Of a stretch of 64,000 bases of DNA, positions 11,911 through 22,936 are shown piece by piece; position 1 is the first letter of the stretch; each line of letters begins with the position of its first letter. The translations under genes were made by a program, and so were the position numbers. The notes beneath the pieces were generated by a model, which searched no databases, was not told the DNA's origin, and saw nothing but the letters and a program-made list of their open reading frames with translations. Origin of the DNA: Pyrenopolyporus hunteri (lineage: Eukaryota > Ascomycota > Sordariomycetes > Xylariales > Hypoxylaceae); the NCBI GenBank assembly GCA_902806595.1, contig CADCXC010000010.1, forward strand, positions 930,001 through 994,000. The letters are read 5' to 3'.

Positions 11911-12980
11911 TTAGTCGTAGAACCTACTAGTTGTCAGTGTCTCAGATTCTCAAGGCTTCGCAAAGTATTGCACTCACTTGGCGGCGTCCTGGTCGCGGCG
12001 ATCGTAGAATTTGGCGGCATCCTGGCCAGCCGCAACCGAGCGGTCGTAGAACTTCGCAGCATCCTGGTCGGCCTTGGGAGACCTGTCGTAGAATTTGGCG
12101 GCGTCCTGGTCACGGCGGTCATAAAACTTGGCCGCATCTTGGTCGCGACGGTCGTAGAACCTATGAATCATTAGCCGAGCATTCTCTTAGGCTCATTGAT
12201 TTGACGTACTTGGCAGCGTCTTGGTCAGCTACCGAGCGGTCATAGAATTTGGCAGCATCCTGGTCCCGGCGGTCATAGAACTTCGCGGCATCTTGGTCGC
12301 GGCGGTCGTAGAATCTGTCTGGTATTAGTCAAGATCGGTTTAGATACCTAACAGTTTTGACGTACTTAGCTGCGTCCTGGTCAGCGACCGAGCGGTCGTA
12401 GAACTTGGCCGCGTCTTGGTCACGGCGGTCGTAGAACCTATGGTTGTTAATACGTCCGAAGTAGAAAATTCAGGGGTCTACTCACTTTGCGGCGTCCTGG
12501 TCCGCCTTAGGGGATCGGTCATAGAACCTAATGCTCATTAGTACCCAGTGCTAATAGTGAATGCCGTTGATACCTACTTCGCTGCGTCTTGGTCGCTTCG
12601 GTCATAGAATCTGGGGGGAAGTTGTGTTAGCGATGCCCAAAGTAAAGTCGAACTGCGAGCTAAACATGCTTGTCCAAGTCCTTAGCGCTAGCGGCAGATT
12701 TCAGAAATTGGAGAGCTGCCTCTTCTCCTCGAATGAAGAACCTATACCCCTTTTTGTTAAGCCATGATATCGGGTCAAACAACGAAAAGCCGGCCCTTTC
12801 GTACGAAGCCTCGACTTGAGGACTCTTCCCCCACGACCAGCTCTATCTACATCTGAAAACATATCAACCACAAAATAAGGATTCCACTGAGACTTACTTG
12901 GCAGCATCCTGGTCGGCAACAGGCGCGGCAAGCGTAGTCACCATAAAGGGGACGAGGAGAGCGAGCTTTGAGAATTGCAT
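11911..12980 (-). CDS. Secreted tandem-repeat peptide precursor (candidate dikaritin-type RiPP)
   Basis: A minus-strand gene of about eight exons: 12980-12898, 12741-12670 (tentative), 12610-12578, 12527-12486, 12437-12366, 12314-12210, 12160-11978 and 11923-11911, about 200 residues. Exon 1 encodes a signal peptide (MQFSKLALLVPFMVTTLAA) followed by PVADQDAAK. The tentative second exon gives a non-repetitive spacer of about 24 residues and needs a GC-AG donor or a weak GTTTAG donor. Then come 12 units starting FYDR and ending QDAAK: six FYDRRDQDAAK, two with SPKA, two with SVA, one with SVAAG and one with S between FYDR and (D)QDAAK. The protein ends FYD-stop. Every intron falls after the second base of the same Lys codon. 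Each unit holds an FYD segment with a tyrosine, as in dikaritin cores. The divergent UstYa gene supports a RiPP role. A KR kexin site is absent and RR occurs in only half the units, so a structural secreted repeat protein remains an alternative. Confidence 0.82.
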
Positions 12981-14606
12981 GATGACTTTCTGACAAGACT
13001 TGTCAATATATTGTTCGTGATAGAGTGGTTCTACAAGTTTAAGCTGATCAAGGCCGCTTAGATAGACACCTGCTTCATGACTTTCTATAACGAGCGCGAG
13101 TGCGCCATATATATACACCAGGCTCTTCGACGAGGCCTAGACCATCCCCAGGCCTAGAACACGCCGCCGGACTATTCCCTCGACCTCTTCTCAAACGTAG
13201 AAGAGCCTTGACGTGGTCACCTGTCCGCGAGACGGAGAACACCCCGGGCAGAATACTACCACGATGCATGACTTTCTATGCATCTATCACAGCACATTCA
13301 CGGGTTCTCCAATGCTATCAGTATTCCCGCGCGGATCCAACCCTGTTTCGTCTCCCAAGTCCGAGATCAGCGAGTATTCGCCGTCAACGCATGCTTGGAT
13401 AGCGAGGGTTCGGTGTAATCAGTTACATTAGGAACTATCCCTGCGGTTCTTCATCACACTATTTTATCTATGCAGCCATATGATCCCCTTATAGCGTGAT
13501 GCATGAGTCCTAAGATGAGGAGGTCGTGGATGATATTGATTCGTCTCTTGCTACATGTTGCATTTAGGTGGATGGATAGCTTGTGCCAATATGAGTATAT
13601 TCTCGCGAAACACCCTTAGCCAATAAGCGCCGAGTGCGACAGTATTCTTCTCTATAGACGTCGCATGTGATCACAAAGAACGGCGTCCGGGCTATACAGA
13701 GTTGATCTCTGTGGTCAGGGGAAATATGATCAGTGAGATACGCTTTGCTCAATACATATCAGCCACTATGAACTATTAGCATTTGATATGTAACTGGGGC
13801 AGCATACATATTTTTACGTGATAGGGAGTATACACTTGGGCATATTGAAGTGAGTATAAAGTTATCAGTGTCGATCGCCCCGGACCAATAGGTCCTTGCT
13901 TACTCCGATACGGCGTAACGTAGCTCCGTATAAGCCTATATCGCGTACCCTATCTTCGAGTATATCCTGGGTTGAGAACTTTATCGTGATGTATATAGCA
14001 TCAAATTAGGAAGTTCCGGTCCTCCTTCAAGTGCCGTCTGACCACCACATTAACGAACCGTGAATACACAGTCCAAGAAATCGCAGAGCGCTTCGACAAT
14101 ATGTCTTACGTAGCACATTTACGTTTCTATCGTTCGCGTCATTATATCCGGGAGTGGTTTCAGATGATACTACTATCTTCGATTGGCAGTCTCATGCAAT
14201 GAATCCTTAATCTCACGTCGTCTGCTTAGTGGGGAAGACTCGCGGATTCGGACAGCGCGCCTCGCGTAGCAGAGACCCGTCAATAATTATCGTGAGGTAT
14301 ACTTCTTGAAGAAAGACCTACATGCTGATTCTGCATATCCAAAGCTACTTGGCAATGCACCCCCCGCACATATGCAGGTGCAATGTAACGGCTTACGAGA
14401 GAATATCGATTGAATGATAAATCATGGATATAGATAATGATCTTCAAGCGAGGGCGACTTACAGGTTTGAGTTATAGTCTGCTGGCCTGTGATTTTCTCT
14501 ATGCCCACTCTCTTCAAGAATCAGTGCTGCCGTCTTGCCTACTTTCCCTTTCATTTTTCATCACTCCCAAGTGCCAAACCATCCGCTCCCTCCCATCACA
14601 GACAAT
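12981..14606. other. Divergent promoter region between precursor and UstYa genes
   Basis: About 1.6 kb separates the two divergently transcribed genes, a layout that allows shared control. Open frames inside (for example around 13100-13430) are short and lack recognisable domains. No second biosynthetic gene is visible. Confidence 0.55.
13107..13116 (-). promoter_or_regulatory. Putative TATA box of the repeat-peptide gene
   Basis: The alternating TATATATAT read on the minus strand lies about 130 nt upstream of the precursor ATG at 12980. That is a plausible core-promoter distance if the 5' leader is about 90-100 nt. Position and composition are the only evidence. Confidence 0.4.
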
Positions 14607-15830
14607 ATGCCGACTCAGTCTAAGTTCATGGCGCCCACGAAAGAGTATGAGGAAGTCTCTCGGTCTTCTACTAGTGAGGACTTGCCTCTCTTCGACGGTG
14701 AAGCCACAGCTGGGATATACCCAAGGCGTATAAGCAGACTTCGAAGAGCTCTGTCTAGAGCAATATGGCCGATTGTATGTCATGGCCTCATTATGGCGGC
14801 ATACATAACAGCACTCTCGGTCGCGTTCAACAAATATAAGAGCAGCAGAAACTGTCATGAGCCTTTAGTATATTGTAAGTCTTCGGGCATACTAGTATAT
14901 GGGATATTCACTAAACAGGCTGAAGCACCGGCCCAAGAGGCTGTCGTCTACGAGAAAGTAGACTACGATGGCGGCCTTTATAAAACAAACGTCTACAAAG
15001 GCCCTCCGTCTCCAGAAAGTGATCGGGCTTGGACGAAGCTTGTCGAGCCTACCAACCTTAGGGTAGACAAGCATACGCTCGAGATGATCAACAGGACCGC
15101 TCTAGAGCTAAGTGATCACTCGGGCTACCACGGAGGGATGGGCGTACACCATCATCTGCATTGCTTGGTTCGTGTCTCCAAAGTTCGCTTATCTACTTCA
15201 GTCTAACACTCAGATCGTCAGAAATATATCCGCCAGGCTTTGCACCCTGAGTACTATTACAAGGAACTCGGCATCGATCCCGATCTGATGGAACATGTTT
15301 GTAAGTGATCGTCCTGGTATTCTTCTCTAACGTATTCTGACCATGATTACTGCAGACCACTGCATCGACGACATCCGACAAGCGTTGATGTGCAACCCAG
15401 ACATCAGCATATACACGCACGTGTGGATCCCCGGGTACCGCAAGCCGTAAGTTTCCCCTTATAACGAAAACGAACGAGCACAAAGCTGACACAACCACAG
15501 ATGGCCCAACTTCGACGTTGAGCACGAATGTGTCAACTGGGACATCCTCAACGGCTGGGCTACGGAACACTCGTTTGACATGTTCCAACCCAATCTGTTG
15601 ATTCATCCCGAGCTTGGTACGTACCGCTCCCGGGCCTTCGGGAAACTCAAACAAGGTTCTTATGATAGCAAGATTGACTAACGATTAAATCAATAGGACT
15701 GTCGTTCCCGATCATTGATGGCAAGCTGCAATTATCGGCGTTGAGTAACTCGACGGTGTTCGTATATCCCGAGCAGGATCTACACGACCACGAGGCCCAT
15801 GGAGTCCATGGGGGCCATGGAGGGCACTAA
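14607..15830 (+). CDS. UstYa-family (DUF3328) oxidase-like protein
   Basis: Six exons, 14607-14874, 14926-15167, 15222-15300, 15356-15446, 15501-15616 and 15697-15830, give 309 residues. A Ser/acidic cytosolic N-terminus is followed by one transmembrane helix (about residues 53-74), then the SPAQEAVVYE segment typical of the family. The two diagnostic HxxHC motifs are present: HHLHC at about 165-169 and HVYHC at 195-199, the latter running into IDDIRQALMC. The C-terminal core WPNFDVEHECVNWD and LGLSFPIIDG also fits. UstYa proteins act in ustiloxin, phomopsin, asperipin, epichloecyclin and victorin-type pathways, where they oxidise and cross-link Tyr-containing core peptides; the HxxHC motifs are thought to bind metal. 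The last 15 residues contain six histidines, which is unusual. The ATG at 14607 is preferred, though 14535 and 14628 are in frame. Only one UstYa gene is seen here, whereas many clusters have two. Confidence 0.93.
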
Positions 15831-15901
15831 TGGGAGCAGTGCTGGTAAGTTGGTGGTGCTCTATCGCGGGCTACTGAGAAGTGCCCTATTGCGTCGCGCT
15901 T

Positions 15902-15922
15902 AAGAGGGGACTAAGCCCTCTT
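15902..15922. repeat. Short inverted repeat downstream of the UstYa gene
   Basis: A seven-base inverted repeat (AAGAGGG, six to seven base loop, CCCTCTT) lies about 70 nt after the UstYa stop codon, probably in the 3' untranslated region. A stem could form in the transcript. Function is unknown. Confidence 0.4.
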
Positions 15923-16116
15923 GAATGTAAAAGCGTGATTCCCCGTCCACCCAGGCTAGTGGGGTGACTAAGAAAGGGGTTTAATTTGGTCTAACACCAT
16001 TCCCGAGACTGGCTAGACTGAGTCCATGTGGTTTATAGGAAATATCTGTCTGAGTAGTAATCGTTTTCGGGTTCTCGTGGACACTAGGTACATCTTCCAA
16101 ATATCTAGATAGTCAC

Positions 16117-17369
16117 TTAGGTAACTTTAAGCTTTGCTAACTGTTCCCTTGCTTGTTCCGCATCTGTGTTATCCTCGAATCCAAGCTTCGATTGAGTCAA
16201 ACTCCTAGCCTCGTCAGAACTTGGTAGGATCGAATGTTCGGCCTTGTGCTTCTGGAGGAGCGTTGCGGCGTTCCTATTCAAACAAGCGGGCCTAATACTC
16301 TCGCCCTCTTCATTGGCCACGAATTTGCTGTATTGTAGGAAGGTTTGGTAGATCATTCGCTTTGGCGCGTACGGGAAATCAGATCCGTAAACAATGTTTG
16401 ACGGTGGGATGAATGCTAGTAGAGCCTTAAGTTGTGGGGTGCTCGTTGAAAGAGCGAGATCGTAGTAAAAGTGTTGAAGGGCTTGCTCACTAAGGAATAC
16501 TGTATATTAGATTAAAGCCTATTGGCTGATGGGTGTGTGAATGTAAGATAGGAATAAGTTACTTACGCCTGAGCAACGCTGACACTTGATTTGCTAAGAA
16601 ACATTGGCTCCGCAAGGACCCCGACGACTCGTTGTGCGATATAGGGGATGGTTCCACCAGCATGACTTAGGATAATGTCGATGTTAGGGCACGCGGGTAC
16701 TATCCCGGAGACGATAAGAGACACAACTGCTCTCGACGTAGCATGGAGGAAATCTAGAACTGGGGGTGGAAGAAATCCGCCGACCTTCTCGGGTTTGATA
16801 TTCATGGCACTAGGATGGATAAAAACGAGCGCTTTATAGTGGTCCAAGGCCTCCCAGATAGGCTTGAAGTGCTCATCGCCTAGCAGTCGATCTCCGTACG
16901 AGGTCATTACCACAACACCATTCGCCTTTTTTTCTGTCTCGAAGATATGTTTAATTTCCTCGAGAGTTCCTTCGATGTCATTGAAGTCTGGCAAACTGGC
17001 AAAGAAGCCAAATCGGCCCTTTGCCTGGCAGCACGCATCCCACACTTCTTCGTTAAGCGTCCGCGTCAGCTTCCTGCCCGCCTCCGTAGGGCCCAGAACA
17101 GCAGGCCCTGGCGCCGTTACGGAAAGTACTGAAAAACCTGCACCAACTGTATTGCTGAAGCGTATACATTCTTCGACGGTCCAGTTGGGAACTACCCAGC
17201 CGCCTGGATCGCCGCCAGCTTCAGCAATTGCTTTGGCGAAGCTAGATGTGACGACATGTATACTGATGGTTTATACTAATGAGCACGAGTTTTAGTATGA
17301 AGGAGATGGGATCGCTTACTGAGTGTCGATTAGACTTAAGTTGGCGTCGTCGGGGGCGAGTGGAGCCAT
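16117..17369 (-). CDS. Amidohydrolase-2 family metal-dependent hydrolase/decarboxylase
   Basis: Three exons on the minus strand, 17369-17320, 17262-16567 and 16489-16117, give 372 residues. The fold is a metal-dependent TIM barrel of the ACMSD/gamma-resorcylate decarboxylase group. Visible features are the metal-binding HxH in LIDTHIHVV (His17 and His19), the FIHPSA and LSHAGGTIPYIAQR segments, and the late acidic metal ligand in VYGSDFPYAP. The GGDPGGW stretch near the start is also typical of this fungal subgroup. Members decarboxylate or hydrolyse aromatic acids and related ring compounds; the substrate cannot be told here. Its 3' end faces the UstYa gene with only about 290 nt between. 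It could be a tailoring enzyme of the peptide cluster or an unrelated catabolic gene, because amidohydrolases of this group are not a standard dikaritin component. Junctions keep frame and match the family. Confidence 0.88.
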
Positions 17370-19687
17370 TGTGCTCGGAATCGCGGGGACTCGAGTACTA
17401 AGATGGTCGTCCACGGCACGATAGCGAGATGTATAATGAAAGAATAACAAGTTGGAATGAAATAGGTAGAAGTGGAATGAAGAGGGATGGAGGAGGGGAA
17501 ATAGACATCGAATGATCTAGGATGGGCGAGAAATTTAGGTGCAATACGAAATCTGGTAATTGCCGTACGGGGGTAACATCATAGTCCATCGGCGTAGTAG
17601 TCGCATCGGTATTTCGGTTCCCGACTCGGCTCCCCGTCCCTCCCAAGGGCGAAACCCGACTCCCGTGAGTTGTTATACCGTACCTAATTCCGTAATAGTG
17701 GTGTTTTGTAGTTTGGTTATTTCTTTGATTATCGGACTCATGGAAGAATCCATATTCAGAATAAATATGTCACGCTATGACCGGGGAAGTTAATACCTGC
17801 ATAGGTATGAAATGATTCTAGATCTCAGATGATATACGACTATCTAGGAGGCCATACGATAGCGCTACCTGAAGGTTGTTGATTCGGTATGACGTGTATC
17901 TAGCGCCGGTGTTTCGTACGGTATTAGCGGTGGCTTTATAGCTACAGGTACTGGGAGCCGGTAGTAGAAAACGTGACCAGGGATGCTCTAAAGTGCGCTG
18001 TAATCGTCGTGGTTATAGCGGAAGAAATACAGTGCGCATAACATGGATTAATCGTCCTCTGTGAAACCCGATTTAATACCAGCTGTAGGGGGGAACAAAT
18101 AATGTTAATTTGTATGTCCCCCTTGGTTTTCTCAACTTTATAGGGAATATCCGATATCCTAGAATTCGGGGATCTCATATAGTAATGGTGAGGATTCCCG
18201 TTGTTGACGCATCAAGATAATTTAGTATATTGGATAACATAATATAACCCATTAGTGAAGGGAACTTGGCGCTAAGGCACCGCCTAGATCCCCAGGCAGA
18301 CACTTAGAAATCCAGCCTAGCTCCAGCCTAGCTCCAGACTAACCCCCGCTGAAATAGGTACCTAGGTACCTAAGTACCTCCAGCGTATAGCGCCGCAATT
18401 TCGTCGGCCCGTTCCGCCCCTCGTCGGGCACCAATCTTCCAATAGAGGCACCAATTCATCCATGTCTTCTCCCCCGTTACAACATGTCAGCTGCTCTTCG
18501 CTTCCTGCGTCAACCGATCACCTGGACCGTTTATGCGTACTCGGTAGCAAGGTGCTTATGCATAATTCGATACATGAATTCCCTCACCAAAAAACAGAAT
18601 TTTTTCCGTTGACACGATTTCCATATCATGGCTACCGACCGGTGTTGCCCCTTTGCTACGTCTTTGATGATTTCCCGGCGAGGGGTCTTCGCGAATCCGG
18701 GTGCCGTAGTCTGGGCTCGGAAGTATGCGATACCCGGGTCATAATGCCATTCGGGATCTCGTCTCGGAAACGTGGACGGCCTCTAGAACAATGGTTTACG
18801 GGGACGTTATCGAGCCCGTGCCAAAAATTGATCCCGAATATCGGCTCCCATGCTTTGATTGGGGCAGTGTCCCTTGAGCTATTACCATTGACGCTCTTGT
18901 TCTGATCCTTAGGGTACTTGATATCTAGCTCATTCGAAGGGATCTTAGGTGATTGCGCGCTTTCAGTCGACGAGCCGCCGTCGAATTGGACCCACCCCCC
19001 AATACCTCGTAGAGCACTCGAGTCTTCTAAGTATGGTGCCATGGGAATAGAGAATAGTATCATGCCTAACGAAAATAGGGGTCAGAATCAGCATTAGGAC
19101 AGAGACGTCCATATCGTTTCCTAAGTTTCTCACTTTATATCGTTCCATTATACCCTCTCGCGTACCACGTCTTCGTACTGAATGACTACCTCTGATATCT
19201 ACCTGGGCTGGATAAGGTGGACAGTCGCCCGTCGATAGTGAGGCAGTCCAGTCCATCGAACAGAATGACCGGCTCGGAGAGGCATGTCGTGCCTTCGCAT
19301 AGTGCGCCACGCGACCGCTTCCTACCCATAAGGTCCGCCGCCTTGTAGGGACGGGCTGCAGTGGATACATAAATCGGATAATGGCAATGTTGGATTGGGC
19401 GAAGAGCTCCGACCCTACAGCATTGCTGACCGACACTAATCCGTTATTGGAGGGGGGCCGCCCTCTCAGCCCTACCAGCCCTGTAGGAGTGCGGCCTACC
19501 TTACTCACTTCGCGCGTCGACCGCTCTTCGTCGTCTTTACATCCTCAGGCTGTCTGCACAAACAGACGCTGTCTATCTGATACTGAAGGGGCTGATAATC
19601 TAATTTGGTCATTAGAATAAGCTTATCTCTTTATCTCTTAGATCTGGGGCTGCTAGAGCTCCTCTCACGGCTTCATATCTACGAAAT
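17370..19687. other. Intergenic region without a supported gene
   Basis: Contains open frames of up to about 180 codons at 18462-18905 (+) and 18656-19508 (-), but none has a domain, repeat or intron-supported extension. They overlap each other on opposite strands, so they are not called. A long palindromic motif of the GGTACCTAGGTACC type lies at about 18357-18371. A small TCCAGCCTAGC direct repeat lies just before it (about 18313-18335). Confidence 0.5.
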
Positions 19688-22600
19688 ATGGCGGATAACC
19701 TTATACCCATCGAGGGTTTCCGCTTTAGCGATCTCTGTAATGATATGCCGTGGACCCAATTTGATATAGATCTTATGGGGGGTAATTACCCCGAAGCCAA
19801 TTCGTTGGTTGGCGATTCAGACTCTCGCCCTCTCGATGTCCCCCCAGCCACAAGCTGCGCTGTAGATGCAGAGACACCCGGTCATAGTAACATGACCAAC
19901 GGCGGCGTCGAGAGGAGGCGGCCTGGTGGCAATGAGGCATTGGGTAAGTTAAAACCTTACGCAACCCGTGCGCTTTTCCTGGAGCTCAAGTCTTGAAGAT
20001 ATGAATGATCAAATTGTATTGAATCATTATTCGTCTTTGGTGGTTTTCGCGAACAACCCCTCGGCCACTCATCTCGACATTGAGCATTGCGACTCCTCCA
20101 AACAAGCTATCATTCAAGCTCTTGCAGCCAAACTTGACCTCCGATACTCTTACAATGATCCTCTGGGAACGATTCGGCTTCGAAAAGATAGCGCTGGGGA
20201 GGATCTCGAGCGATATTCGCAACAGCCGAGGACAACCCAGAGGCAGGCGACGGTTCATAGATCCCCACTTCTCACATCAACGTCACATTGTGAGCCCACA
20301 GAAGCACCATTGCGTGATTTCTTTGATACAGATGGATGGATTTCATTCCCTCGAGACGATATCGCCATGGATATAGACGCGTTATCACCGCATTTCGGTT
20401 TGTTACCCTCGCAAGTCCTTTAGTTAGGAATGGTAGGTATTTAATTCTCATCGTTCAATAGGAAATGCTACCCTACAGCATCGCGGCCTCTCGGGCGATG
20501 AGCAAGATATGAGCCATATAAGCCCACGGCCAGCACCTTCTTTACTAAGACAAAGTTCCCGGATCGGGTTATCTCTGACGTTGAAAGAGATTGGGGCTTG
20601 TTGGAGATGTAAGATTCTTCGCAAAAAGGTAGGCCAACGAAAATCACCAAAAAGGCTAGATCTCTACTGAACCGCGCCAAGTGCGATCCTGAGCAGCCAT
20701 GCAGGACGTGTCCCAGATCGGGTGCGAATAATTCCAAGTGGCAGGCTATAGGTTGCAAGCGCGGCACTCTATCGGACCATATGCCGTGCCTCTCGTTATG
20801 CCCAAAGTCCGGCATCTCTAGCAGAATCAAAGAGGATCCAACCTTCAACGCGACCCATCGGGAGCTAATGGACCCGAAAGAGAGTCAGGTCGAAAGATGT
20901 CTTAGAGACGCTTCTAACCGCCTTGATGATCTATTCGCCTCTGAGAGGTACACGTACACAAAAATTGTACTTGAGATCTTATGTTCGCCTATGGCTGTCA
21001 TGACCGGCATACGGCTATCCCTCAGAAGTGATGTTGAGGCTAATGCTATCCACATAGCTTGGGGGCTCGTCGACATCGCCTCGGCGAAGGACATCCTTCT
21101 TGTTCAATCTAAGGAACATATTTTCGATGTCATTAAAGCCGCCGTCGCCTACGAAATGGAATCTTGTCTTGTAGGTTATTGATCTAAGTGGTCACGTTCT
21201 TCGTCAATATCGCCGGCGCGGCCTAATCTTTATCTACAGTCACAAATCGTCCCGCTGGCTATCATGTGCTTCAGAAACTGTATTGAAATCATACGATTAT
21301 ACGACGGCGGCCATATATCTACTAAAATACATGGTAGCTGTCTCCCCAGCGCATGTCATGTTCGACCATTCCAGGAACTTAGTTCCAACATCAAAAATTT
21401 CATAGACGAACTCTCAAGAACCATATTCAGGAAAGAAAGCAGACTTCAAGAGAAAAGATGGTGGCTCTCCGTCTTCTACAGCCTCTGGATCCAATCCTTC
21501 GTCCGGCGGACGATTAGGTTTGTAGAGAACCAACCAGAAGTTCAGCTAAGTCCAGAAACAAAGAATGTCTGTTCGAATTATCTTCTACTTGCGCTAGAAC
21601 TTTTTGACGCAGCATCCACTTCGTTTGATCCTCTAATGTTGACTTGGTCGCTCGAGGAAGAGCCTCCTAATATAGACATAAGGCTCATCAAGTATTACCG
21701 ACTTGCGCAAAAGGCTCTCCGTAGCGAACAATGGGCACACGATACCGGTAGCTCTATCGACTATCTAAGGCGCCTATACCACGATAAAGACGTAACGTTA
21801 ATCGCAATCCCCAAGGGTGACGTACTTCCGCCACCCCTATCTAACCCAGGAAACGATGATGGAGAGGTTCATGGAACGTTCACTACGAAGCCGCCTATTT
21901 TCCATTCTCACAAATCAACACAGTCTCATGGCAGAATCTCGGTCCCGCTTAGGATTCGGTCTGGCGCCAAACGCCGTGCTGGATCTCCCTTACAAGACAC
22001 GTCTTTCATCCGACGCAACGGGAGTTCTTCCAGCATGCTGGACAGTCGAGACATGCGGAGCAGAGGTCTGTCAGGAGCTGGACCGGATTCCCCAGCCTAT
22101 TCATATGCCTACGGTACCAGTGGTTCTACCATGTGGAACGGCAGTACGGATGGCTTAGCGGAATTGGCGAATCTCTATGGGATTACTCCACCTCATTCCC
22201 AAGATCAATACGACTATCGAAGCCCATCGACAGGGCAGAGGCCATCATTACACCATAAAAGTAGCAGCGAGAGCTTCCTAGAAATACCTAGGACGCTAAA
22301 CAAGCGACGACCGACAAGCTTTGCCGCCGCTGCTAAAGAAGATCTCCCGGGGTTCTTCCTTTGCGAGTGTTGCCCAAAGAAGCCGAAGAAGTTTGATACG
22401 GTGGAAGGGCTAAGGTGAGGCGTTACCCTTCAGATGGAAGCCGTTTTAGTTTATTATTAGGGTTTAAATAATCTAAGGTGTACTGACTGTGGTATAGCGC
22501 CCATGAAGCTGAGAGAAAGTATCAGTGTAACTTCTGCGGCACTCGTTTTAAATCGAAGAACGAAGCCGAGCGTCACGAGAATAGTCTTCACGTTCGGCGA

Positions 22601-22936
22601 CACTTCTGGTCATGCTCAAACATACCAGGTGACTGCTTCACGAACCTTTTCCAGGAAAGCATCAACCAGCCTGGCATAGCCGACACGTGCGGGTACTGTG
22701 GGAAGGATTTCCCTCGTAGTGGAGAGGACATATGTAAACAAGCCGATAAGAAGGACTGGGCTGAAAGGCTCGACCACGTCAGAACCGTACATAAATTCGG
22801 TGAATGTAATTCGGCGAAACGATTTTATCGAGCGGATCACTTCCGCCAACATCTCAAGCACTCGCACGCGGCTACTTTGGGCCGGTGGGTGAACGCACTA
22901 GAGAGCGCCTGTGTGGTCGATTTCCCCGAACCCTGA
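19688..22936 (+). CDS. Transcription factor with Zn2Cys6-like cluster and C2H2 fingers
   Basis: Six exons, 19688-19943, 19999-20397, 20462-20628, 20682-21170, 21240-22414 and 22498-22936, give about 974 residues. A Zn2Cys6-type cluster sits at about residues 265-299 with spacing CX2CX6CX5CX2CX14C. It starts CWRCKILRKKCDP and ends WQAIGCKRG, and one intron falls just before its third Cys. The central part contains a helical region (RRTIRFVENQPEVQLS and neighbours). A Ser-rich segment follows. The C-terminus has a C2H2 finger (C839, C842, H855, H860) preceded by a degenerate finger (CECCPKK) and followed by further Cys/His-rich sequence (CGYCGKDF, RQHLKHSH). This architecture is a known fungal-specific family of putative DNA-binding regulators, mostly uncharacterised. 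It could control the neighbouring peptide cluster, but it is separated by 2.3 kb and the link is inference. The exon 2 donor (GTTTGT) is weak, so that boundary is the least certain. Confidence 0.85.

Noticed and set aside
11911..12610. Non-coding minisatellite explanation for the FYDR repeat
   Set aside because: The repeats keep the reading frame across seven introns with correct splice sites, use synonymous codon changes, and follow a signal peptide.
18462..19508. Open frames of 135-181 codons on both strands
   Set aside because: They overlap on opposite strands, show no domain, signal peptide or splice-supported extension, and look like chance frames.
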